NCBI RefSeq assembly: GCF_002105155.1
Contig: NW_019029007.1
Span: forward strand, 186,001-250,000
From: Lobosporangium transversale
Taxonomy: Eukaryota; Mortierellomycota; Mortierellomycetes; Mortierellales; Mortierellaceae
Direction of reading: 5' to 3'
DNA: 64,000 nucleotides
The notes below the pieces were generated by a model. It was not told where the DNA came from. It ran no database searches and saw only the letters and a program-made list of their open reading frames with translations. Below are positions 37,201 through 45,251 of this stretch, in pieces (the first letter of the stretch is position 1; every line of letters begins with the position of its first letter). The position numbers and the translations under genes are program-made.

Positions 37201-37693
37201 CCTTAATTCGCAAGGCCGCTGTAACGCTCGCTTCTCCCACGGCGATCATTCCAAGCTCTCCATCAAATGTACCTACTTTGACCGACTTATACCAACAACT
37301 AATGACACAGCTGCATGTGGAAGATCAGATTGCTTATGGACGGGATATGTCGACAGATTTGATCCTTTCCGGGTTCCATTTGACTCAGCATTTAGCTGCG
37401 GATGCTATACGCTTTTACGCCAAGTCAGGAGAGTTATCAGCTGCATTTGGGCTGTTCATGAAGATGGCCGTGCATACGGAATAGAATCATCATATGACAT
37501 GGTACAAGTGTTGTATGAGGCTGCTCAGACATATGGATTAATTGAATCATTGCCTTCAACTGAACTATCCTCCAAGATGAGTGGGGTGAAGCAATCTGCT
37601 AATTGGGATGAAAATTTGACGCAGCTCTGGATAAAGGCGTTGCGTACTGCCATGGAGAAACATAGCCTCCCAAGACCGGCAAGCATACTATAA
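34265..37693 (+). CDS. pentatricopeptide-repeat protein, probably mitochondrial; frameshifted
   Basis: Organelle RNA-binding protein type. A basic, Ser/Arg-rich N-terminus (34265-34900, two frames) fits a mitochondrial presequence. The main frame 35295-36959 is 550 residues and contains successive 35-residue helical pairs such as SALNRLLRGLVKSDMLDESV then ELFRNLAENHGVKPDVHMYR, MYLQLMLTYVRSENLSEAIK then VFEEMDRSGIANE, and QTWNILLGGALRARDRLFAR. Helical repeats continue in a shifted frame to 37693 (FQLLMNSFADRYGVESTLKL). Frame changes near 34480, 35060, 35290, 36885, 37200 and 37480. There are few or no introns. The RNA target cannot be read. Stop at 37691-37693. Confidence 0.85.
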
Positions 37694-37799
37694 TAAAATT
37701 TATGGCATTTGCTCACATTTGGTACCTTGGAACCCTTTAACTACATGTATACTAGCTTTTAGTTGATTTGGATAAATAAGAAGATCTCCTCCTTTGGAC

Positions 37800-38790
37800 T
37801 TCATCCTATATTTTGACTTTTGAGGCTCACTTTTCCGCATCATCAAGCAGGGTTATGCTCGGACGGAAAGTAGTATGGCTACGGAACTCCTATAAACAAA
37901 ATTCAGTTTACCACTCATGCTGGTGTAGTTTGAGAATTGAGTGCGATCAAGACCGCAATAACTCATTTATAGAGTCCAGTCTTGCGGTTTTCAAGGCATT
38001 GAGGCTTCTTGATATGATCCTTGGCATTGCTGCGGAAAGAGTGCACAGGGTGTTTATCGACCCAGCGTTGATCGCTACTCCATATCGTCAAGGTTACAGA
38101 TCGCTCTCTTTGTGCATCGTTGGGCTGTCCATGCTTGTTTGCCATCGGATGATGGTTTGTTGCTTGAGAAGTTGACGAAGCCCTGTTCAATCAATTGGCC
38201 ATGAAAGTATGCAAAGTGTTGGATATCAGATTGAGCACTGAGATCGGCTTTCCAAGGTGCAGAAGCCATTCTAGCTGTTCTAGTAGCCACCATATCAGCA
38301 AACACATTGCCAGCGCTGTTGCTATGAGCACGGACCATTTTATCTCAACTGACCCTGGTCTGTCGTTGACGGGTTAGTAGACTACTGCCCAAAGCCCAGC
38401 ATAGTTACATTGAGGACGTTTCCTAGGCAATATATGGTGCCGAGATTTGACAGGCTGTTGATATTGGATCACAACTACCTGGTTGTCGAGCTCCACACAA
38501 ATATCTTTACTAGAGGGGTAGAGAGGATAGCAGTAAGCAGGCCTATGTGCTCCGCTTTGGCAGATGAAGCAAACCCATCAATCCGACCTTGTACTGTGGT
38601 AGCCGCCGCTTGAGGTCTGTCAACGACACCGAAAGCTATAGTGACATCGGTAGAACCAACCTTTATCATGGACCCGCCTGAAGAGAGGACACGTGGGGTT
38701 GTATTGTCAACAAGTCACTCGCGTATCTTTGTCCCCTCGCTCGCGACCTCAGAGATCGACATGCAGACAAGGTCAATGGTCATAGAATTA
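37800..38790 (-). mobile_element. decayed LINE fragment with RNase H domain
   Basis: On the minus strand an RNase H-like block runs from about 38680 to 38200: GSMIKVGSTDVTIAFGVVDR, then GRIDGFASSAKAEHIGLLTA (the SxKAE motif) and RAHSNSAGNVFADMVAT (the histidine/aspartate end of RNase H, HSNSxGNxxAD). The frame shifts repeatedly, and the first catalytic position (normally DGS) reads GGS. It is a 5'-truncated, inactive copy related to, but distinct from, the copy at 39454-42318. No poly(A) tail is clear at its left end. Confidence 0.7.
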
Positions 38791-38794
38791 GTAC

Positions 38795-39200
38795 TTTTTT
38801 TTTATAACGAGGACCACGAGGTCATGTAGGATTTATTTGCGAGGGTCATCCTTAGCCGTAGGCCTCAATCATCAAAAATTTACCGCCAACTCCACCTACT
38901 GTCGGTAGCTTGCCGTCACCCGTCGATCTGCCTCAGCCCTGATCCCGTTCACGTCTGCTGCTCGTCGATGTTCTTGGTGAGAGCCAAAGGATTCACCTCT
39001 ACTACGTCTGTGCCTCCCAACACAGTTGCGTCCCCTGGCGCGTTTGCTTACAGAGGTGGTGCCATTGTCTCCTGCAGTTGACAGTGACTTTGCAGCGCCT
39101 GTTTCAGATTTCAGTCCTGCCGAGCCCTCGGCTGATAGCGGCCGGCTGGCGTCTCCGTTGTTGTACAAAAATGTTCAATAACTGCTCCTATATGATTTGC
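38795..39200 (-). mobile_element. 5'-truncated LINE 3' end with poly(A) tail
   Basis: Plus strand shows T9 (38795-38803) then ATAACGAGGACCACGAGG and TCATGTAGGATTTATTT: the reverse complement of a poly(A)-tailed 3' end. From about 38847 to 39125 it is clearly homologous to 39712-40020 of the long LINE copy (shared CTACGTCTGTGCCTCCCAAC and following bases). Compared with that copy it lacks about 210 bases directly after the 3'-terminal motif. Confidence 0.75.
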
Positions 39201-39225
39201 TGGCGCTGAGCGCGGAAGGTCTCAC

Positions 39226-39440
39226 TTTTTTTTTTTTTTTTTTTTTTGATAAGGACCTCGGGTCATGGAACCCTGACCGCCGTGGTTGGTACTCAAAGTC
39301 CACCTTTCCGGTGTGGCCTGTTGCGCAACACGACAAATTATCCGCTATCCATAGTCATCAAAAGCTCCATTCCACCTAGCCGCTCTACCACGTCCAGTTT
39401 AGTTTTCCCAAGGTAGCTGTCCCGGACTCGATCATCCACT
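39226..39440 (-). mobile_element. short LINE/SINE 3' end with poly(A) tail
   Basis: T22 (39226-39247) followed by GATAAGGACCTCGGGTCATG, a variant of the shared 3' end. About 39278-39335 resembles 43021-43070 of the SINE (GGTACT..AAGTCCA..CTTCCGRTGTGGCCTGTTGCGC), so this is probably a second SINE copy. The segment up to the next T-run is about 200 bases. Confidence 0.6.
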
Positions 39441-39999
39441 GAGTGTGGAAGGCTTTTTTTTTTTTTTTTTTGATAACAAGGACCCACGAGGTCATGTAGG
39501 ATTTATTTAGATGTTAGCTCTATAAATGGGTTGCCCCATTACTGGGGTCGCAAATAAAGCGGTATCCAATAATCGACCGAAGCCGCATCGTCATACTGCC
39601 ACAGTACTACATCCTGTTCATAAACCACGTCAGCATTGAGTAGACTTCCTTGGTCCCAGAGGACCTGTGGCACGGCTCTACTCCCTACTTGGCCTGTTGT
39701 GCGCGAAGGTCATCCTTTAGCCGCTGTCCTCAATCATCAAAAATTTACAGCTTTCCAGGCGCTCCATAATCGCCAATTCCACCTGCTGCCGGTAGCTTGC
39801 CGCCACTCGCCGGTCTGCCTCAGTCCTGATCGCCTTCACATCTGCTGTTCGTCGTTGTCCCTGGTGAGAGCCAAAGAATTCACCTCTGCTACGTCTGTGC
39901 CTCCCAACACAGTTGCGTCCCCTGGCGCGTTTGCTCACAGAGGTGATACCATTGTCTCTTTCCCAGTTGACGGCGACTTTGCAGCGTCTGTTCCAGATT

Positions 40000-40917
40000 T
40001 CAGTCCTGCCGAGTTCCTCGATTGACTTGACAAAGCGGCAAACAATGTACCTTGAGATCGATGTTGTGGTTCTGAAGATCGTCTTCCATTTTTGTATCAG
40101 TTCCTTCGGCACCAAAACCGTGGTACAAGTCTTGGACAGTCCAGTGAGCATCCTCACCCTCGTTCCTCCGTCCCATATCCACCTCTTCCTCACCAAACAG
40201 AGTGCTCGCATGTCGAATCTCTCTGACGCCCTTGAACATCGCTTCCAAAGAGCCCCAAATCACGTTGTCGGCTACAGGTGTAAACGAGGGACCTCCTTTA
40301 TTCAGGTTTGGCTCCTGTGTTTTCCCTTGTTTGTCTTCCCAGAGCTTCTTCTCCTTCACTAATGCTCTTTTGCCATCCTTCGTGATGAGTTCTATGGCCT
40401 GCTTCCAACCTTTCAATTGCTCGTCCAGTGTCATGGGACATCGCCAGAGGTGTTCTATGTCCTCCTGCTCCTGTTCACACATCCTGCAGATGTCAGTCTC
40501 ATACAGGTCCGGTCGCCATTGCCTCATATAAGTGAGTGTAGGAAGCATACCATGGACCTTCTTTATTCTGTGCGCTCTCTTGTGACAATCTGCTGGGCTG
40601 GTGAAGAGGCCTCTAGGCGTGTTGCCATCGTGAAGAATATGCAGGCTTGCTTTCCATTCTACTTCTCGCCAGTCTGCAATATAATTCCTGACTCTGTTCT
40701 GAGACGCCCACAAGTAATGTGTTCTCACTGCTGATTGGAGTTTTAGCAGGTGTCTAAGATCATCCTCCACCATCTCGTTCTCGAACATAGCGTGACAGCG
40801 CAGATCGTTGTGTTCCAGTCCTTTGATTGTCCACATTTCGCTAAAATGAGCATCTTTGGCGGCTTGGTCTGCCCTTATATTGCCTCTATTCCCAGCATGG
40901 CCCTTGACCCATTTCAC
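40000..40917 (-). CDS. LINE ORF2 C-terminus: RNase H end and CCHC-like zinc knuckle
   Basis: Open frame of 305 residues. It begins KWVKGHAGNRGNIRADQAAK, the last RNase H block (His and Asp active-site region, GHxGNxxAD). After a region rich in basic and aromatic residues it has CRMCEQEQEDIEHLWRCP (C-x2-C-x7-H-x4-C), the reverse-transcriptase-associated zinc knuckle of LINEs. The tail of about 120 residues lies in the 3' coding end. It continues from the RNase H start in the next upstream segment through a frame change near 40930-41080. Confidence 0.8.
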   Translation of the reverse strand: MKWVKGHAGNRGNIRADQAAKDAHFSEMWTIKGLEHNDLRCHAMFENEMVEDDLRHLLKLQSAVRTHYLWASQNRVRNYIADWREVEWKASLHILHDGNTPRGLFTSPADCHKRAHRIKKVHGMLPTLTYMRQWRPDLYETDICRMCEQEQEDIEHLWRCPMTLDEQLKGWKQAIELITKDGKRALVKEKKLWEDKQGKTQEPNLNKGGPSFTPVADNVIWGSLEAMFKGVREIRHASTLFGEEEVDMGRRNEGEDAHWTVQDLYHGFGAEGTDTKMEDDLQNHNIDLKVHCLPLCQVNRGTRQD

Positions 40918-41084
40918 AGTTTACCTTCCCGCCCTGCTTAAAGAGCGCTCTCGAAATGGCTGCCCACCACACTGCGTACTTGGATCGCAATCGCTGCCGT
41001 TCAGTGCTTGCTTCTCGCTTTTGAGCAAGGTCCTTGAACTGAACCACTACCGCCATGTTGTCTATGTAGACAGTCGTTGGAACG

Positions 41085-42300
41085 TTACGGGGACTGACTA
41101 GAATGGCTGCGTACAGTCCTACTAGCTCTGCCTTGGTGGATGAAGCATACCCATCGGACTCTACCTGAAACTACATTTGAGAAGCTTTCTGGGCCTATCT
41201 GAGCCACCACCCCGAAAGCCATCCGCGCCGCCCTTCTTCCTGCCTCTTCAAGGGACCCATCGGAGTAAAGTGTTAGCTGACTCATCGTTGATAGTTTCTC
41301 TCTTTGACGCAGTATATTGTCCATGTCAACCTGTGGGATCTCTACACCTAGGCACTCAGAGGAGCCAAACCACCGATGATGACCCTCTGGGATTTTATTA
41401 TTCCTTGTTCTTGAGGAGTCCATCTCTTCTTGCGCTTTCGTCCTGAGCCTCCTATCGAGAGCTTGTTCATCGAGTTCATGGCGTCCACGTATCTTGTTTC
41501 GCTCTTGTGCTCTACGTCTTGCTCGGTTGAAAGCCGCTCGTCGTCGCTGTTCTCTTCTTCCTTGTTCATCGAGCCTTTGAAACCTAGCCTGTAACCGTAG
41601 GCGTTCTTGACGGGCGAGCTCTTTCGATAGCCTTCGAGTGTGCGGCTTCTTGCTTGGCTTGCACCCACTGTTCACGTCGCCACACTCTCCTTCTCTCCAC
41701 CTCTTCTTTTTTCCTCTGTTACTCTATTTTTCTTAGCAACCATTGCTCCCTCTTCCCTCTTTCCAAACGGTCGCGAAATTGTAACATTTTCCTTCCTTGA
41801 GGATCTTTCCACAGCCTATGCCTCTCGTTAGCTTCGCGCTCTTTTTCTCTCAAACGCTCTCTTTTTTCAAAATTTTCTCGCAAGTATTCTTTTTGGAGTT
41901 CGCGATCAGACTCAGTGTATCCTTCATACTCCTGCATACCCTCTTGTATGTAACACTGTGCTCTTCTTTCTCTTTCCTCCCGCTGTTCTACACTTAGGGG
42001 ATCAAGTGGCTCTCTGGGGTCTTCTTCCACGTCACTGAGGTAACTTATATATCCAACTTCATCATCCTCATCATCCTCAGTGGGCTGCTCCTCCAACATA
42101 TTGTCTTCTGTGAGTAGTTCATCTGCTCTCTCATTGTTTTCAGCCTCATTTAGCTGTTGGAGCTCCCTTAAATCTCTCTCTTCCTCTTCGTCTAGTCTCT
42201 GAAGAATGTTCTTTTTGTCTCTACACCATACTTCGATAAAGTTGTGTGTGTAAAGGGACTCATGAAGGGCATTTTGAACATTGTGGAACCATGCTGGAGA
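41085..42300 (-). CDS. LINE ORF2 segment: charged linker and RNase H start; frameshifted
   Basis: Two overlapping frames. The upstream part (to 41719) reads PAWFHNVQNALHESLYTHNF, then long acidic and Glu/Arg-rich stretches (QLNEAENNERADELLTEDNM). The downstream part is Arg-rich (REQRRRAAFNRARRRAQER) and enters RNase H with TLYSDGSLEEAGRRAARMAF, where Asp of SDGS is the first catalytic residue. Frame shifts lie near 41700 and 41150. Confidence 0.65.
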
Positions 42301-42331
42301 TGCCTTTGGGTCTCTTCCGAGTGTGGAAGGC

Positions 42332-42388
42332 TTTTTTTTTTTTTTTTTTTTTTTTTTTTGAGCAAGGACCCTCAGGTCATGGGCCGCT
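42332..42388 (-). mobile_element. very short LINE 3' insertion
   Basis: T28 (42332-42359) then GAGCAAGGACCCTCAGGTCA and GGGCCGCT, immediately followed by GAGTGCGGAAGCC (42389-42401), a near copy of GAGTGTGGAAGGC at 42319-42331. This reads as a severely 5'-truncated insertion of about 57 bp bounded by a 13-bp duplication (two mismatches). Confidence 0.55.
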
Positions 42389-42657
42389 GAGTGCGGAAGC
42401 CTCATCTGGTCCACTTCACCGGTCCGCATCTCTACTCCTTAATCTGTCACTCGATGTTGATGTCTTCCGTATTAAATAGTTTAGATCCAGTTCGATTTTG
42501 TCGTAGAGCATCTACTAGTGATCTCTGGAAACTAGTAGGTAATGATGAAAAATGAAGAATTGGGCAAGAGCCTCGTGGTTTTGGGATACGATAGTGATCC
42601 TAAGTAATGCTTTGAATGATTTTGAGGATGCTGCAAAAGGGCATCGATAATAAGAAG

Positions 42658-42692
42658 TTTTTTTTTTTTTTTTTTGATAACAAGGACCACGA
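42658..42692 (-). mobile_element. 35-bp LINE micro-insertion with perfect 18-bp target duplication
   Basis: T18 plus GATAACAAGGACCACGA is flanked on both sides by GGCATCGATAATAAGAAG (42640-42657 and 42693-42710). Only 17 bases of element besides the tail were copied. It is a textbook target-primed reverse-transcription product with extreme 5' truncation. Confidence 0.85.
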
Positions 42693-42826
42693 GGCATCGA
42701 TAATAAGAAGAGAGTCATTTAATAACTGCTAATTTTCTGAGAATTCATAATGAGAATAATGAAGATAAACTCACCTGCAAAAGGCATCGAATAAGAAGAA
42801 GATTCTTTGCAGTGAAGGAAAAAGCT

Positions 42827-43520
42827 TTTTTTTTCTTTTTTTTTTTTTTTTTTTTTTTCCTGTTAACAAGAACCCACAGAGGTGAGGAATTTTATTTCAT
42901 AATCTCGCTCTAAAGTAATGATATCGCCCTCAACTATGAAACAAGCGAAACTCTCAAAGTTCGCACGGGATGGCTGTGAAGAGCCAATTCGTATCCATGT
43001 TTTTCTCTACCAATGTACACCGTGATCGGTACTCGAAGTCCATCCTTCCGATGTGGCCTGTTGCGCCCGTGAAAAGCCGCGGAGGCTGGCGTGCCGACTC
43101 TAGCTAAGGACGACTTTTAATTTTTTCTATTCGATCAAATCCACTGGCATGTGGACCAAATCTTGCGGAATTGGTCTGAAATTTCTACTTTGGACTCCGT
43201 CAAACTTTGTGATCATCGCTGTCCTAGTCAATGGGTGATGGGGGATGCTGCCAGATGTACCGCTGGTTCGGCTGGGGGTGGAATATAAACCTAAGACATG
43301 TGGCCAGCCAGGCGACTTAGGGTAGTGCACCCACGATCTTAGCCTTAGCGGAGAACACTAGGCTGTCTCGGAGAGAAAGTATAAAACTCAAGCAAATCCC
43401 TGACCTGGCACATGTTTGCTTCACTTTATGTGCCTTAACCAGGACTCGAACCCGGCCCCTGGGCTAGACAGGGGGGTGCCCTGACGAGTTTTACTACTCA
43501 GCCATTGGCTTGTTTGCTCT
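42827..43520 (-). mobile_element. tRNA-headed SINE with LINE-like 3' tail and 19-bp target duplication
   Basis: Flanked by TGCAGTGAAGGAAAAAGCT at 42808-42826 and 43521-43539. On the minus strand the 5' end (43508-43438) has an A-box-like TGGCTGAGTAGT and a perfect B box GGTTCGAGTCC about 45 bases apart, the internal RNA polymerase III promoter of a tRNA-derived SINE. The body is about 600 bases. The 3' end, read on the plus strand, is T-rich followed by CCTGTTAACAAGAACCCACA, which resembles the LINE end GATAACAAGGACCCACGAGG, so the LINE machinery probably mobilised it. A minus ORF of 67 codons inside is not supported as coding. Confidence 0.82.
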
Positions 43521-43648
43521 TGCAGTGAAGGAAAAAGCTACTTAAATACTATTTAAAAATGGTAGAAAATAGGATGATAGGAAATAATAAATTGAAAGGA
43601 AATACATATTTAGGTAAATGAATAGGCGTCATTTACGACAATTTTCAG

Positions 43649-43721
43649 GCTCTTGTGGCGCAATTGGTTAGCGCGTCTGACTGTTAATCAGGAGGTTGGT
43701 GGTTCAAGCCACCCAGGAGCG
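43649..43721 (+). tRNA. tRNA-Asn (anticodon GTT), one base short in T arm
   Basis: Acceptor GCTCTTG pairs with CAGGAGC; discriminator G. The D arm is GGCGC..AATTGGTTA..GCGC. The anticodon arm TCTGA-CTGTTAA-TCAGG shows GTT at the centre of a 7-base loop. The variable loop is AGGTT. The T arm reads GGTGG-TTCAAGC-CACC, where eukaryotic tRNA-Asn has CCACC, so one C of a CCC run is missing and the gene is 73 instead of 74 bases. There is no intron. It lies 110 bases from the SINE. Confidence 0.93.
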
Positions 43722-43739
43722 TACATTTTGCTGGTAGCA

Positions 43740-44640
43740 TTTTATTCGGGGTGATGATATTTGCACGGCCCCGTACAAATAGTAATTTTTACCATTATTT
43801 GGCAGCCTTTTTTGCGGCAGCAGCTGGGCTGCCAAATAATAAGCTGTTTGCACGGGGTTATTATCCCAGTTTTTTAATTAAAACCCGCCTTTAATTGGTG
43901 GGCTTCCTCTAAATAAAAATGTCAATAGACAGGAAGCATTAGGATCGCAAAATATGTTGATGTGCCTCACTGGATTGTAGCTGAATATCACGATCAAAAA
44001 CAGGATTGTCCTCAGTAAACGAGATACGAGAGTTTTTACAGAAATAATAGAAATAGGCTAATAACGCTAGGTAGGTTGCCAAATCATGAGGGTGTTCCTT
44101 GACAGCTGGGCTGCCAAAAAAAGTCTTCAAAGTTGACTATATTTGCACTTGGATTGCCAATTAGATTAATCCAATATCTTTTTCCATGAAGGTTATTTGC
44201 ACAGGAGACGGAAGTAGTGTAAATCAGTGTGTACGTTGGTCGTGCGATAATTTTTTTAGATTATTACATGGGGGGGGAGGGGCATGCGAGTAAGGTGTGT
44301 AAGGACCATGCAGATGTCTTTTCTTCAAAGAATGAATTTACAAGAGACACGTTTTTTCCACGATACAAGCGCATTGTGGTGACATGAAGTAGATGAATCA
44401 AGAGAAAAAGAGCTCCAGAGAATGGGCACATACATAAACATACTCCTCAACTTCCTTCAGCTTCTCTCTTGTTCCCAACTTCTATCACTTACTTTCATTA
44501 CTCCTTCCACTCGTGCTCCTTAATTGTATTCTTCCTTTAACATTTATTCTTTCACAAGAACGCTGTATCTCTAGTCATTCGTTCCTTCACTGCAAGATTG
44601 GTGGGGAGATGATCTTTACACATAGGAATGGCTAACCTAT
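43740..44640. repeat. inverted repeats, possible MITE/DNA-transposon remnant; otherwise no gene
   Basis: A near-palindrome ATTTGCACGGCCCCGTACAAAT lies at 43759-43780. A perfect 14-bp inverted repeat ATTATTTGGCAGCC (43794-43807) / GGCTGCCAAATAAT (43827-43840) encloses 19 bases. CAGCTGGGCTGCCAAA recurs at 44103-44117 and TTTGCAC motifs recur at 43847, 44141 and 44189. This spacing suggests remnants of an element with TTGCACGG-type ends. No transposase frame was found. A G-run of about 8 bases lies at 44270-44280. Confidence 0.5.
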
Positions 44641-44647
44641 AGGAAAT

Positions 44648-45070
44648 AGGATGTCCGAATAACAGATGGTATCAAGAAGGCGACGACACATCTCAAGCCA
44701 ATCGAACCGAATCCTTCTACTCGAAAGGATGTGGATTTTTGAAGCGGTATGGGTAGTACTTGAATCTTGGGGATCTATACTTTACCTCTTCCCAAAGGAC
44801 TCTGACACGTACAAAGTCCTATCATGGATGCATGGACGTAGAATGCTCCAGTTCTTTAAAATCCTAATAGAGCGATGGTTGCATAGGTTTTCTACTACAT
44901 TCACTTGCTTCTTGTTCCTTTATGGGGACAAATATAGCGCATTTGCTTCGGACGATGAGTATTATGGGTCCGGCAACTATGATAGTGATGAACATCGATA
45001 TCGATCAAGACTACACAGCATGCAGCTCGTAGGACTGCGGCATGTGTGGCAAATACGGTTACTAGTTTAA
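44648..45070 (+). CDS. hypothetical protein, doubtful
   Basis: A plus-strand open stretch (from about 44666) encodes a Tyr/Asp-rich end (FASDDEYYGSGNYDSDEHRY). It follows a CT-rich promoter-like region. I do not recognise it; the composition of the acidic-aromatic part looks coding, but the frame of the first 200 bases is uncertain. Confidence 0.3.
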
Positions 45071-45251
45071 GTGATCCCGAGTAAAGGATGGCCACTAGTC
45101 GCTCTGCCCTTGAAATGTATGAATAAACTTCAACTGATCTTTTTATTTTAAAATCGGATACACGCGTGTATTTTCGCTAGTTTAATGTCCGTGCCGTGCC
45201 GCGGTTTGATGCTTTATTGCATTCTATCTGAAAGAAAAACGAGTGAAAAAA

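Larger units (their letters stand above)
39454..42318 (-). mobile_element. LINE retrotransposon copy, 5'-truncated, with RNase H and zinc knuckle
   Basis: T18 (39454-39471) then GATAACAAGGACCCACGAGG marks the 3' end; the body runs rightward. A candidate target duplication GAGTGTGGAAGGC occurs at 39441-39453 and 42319-42331. Minus-strand coding content, 5' to 3': an acidic/arginine-rich region (42300-41719), an RNase H (about 41400-40850) and a C-terminal zinc-knuckle region. No reverse-transcriptase motif (such as FADD) is visible, so the RT part has been lost by 5' truncation. Confidence 0.75.

Noticed and set aside
37813..38175. Plus-strand frame MTFEAHFSASSSRVML
   Set aside because: It lies antisense to LINE-derived sequence and matches nothing.
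43438..43508. Second tRNA gene
   Set aside because: A and B boxes are present but there is no acceptor or anticodon stem, and it is the head of a unit with target duplications; it is a SINE promoter.
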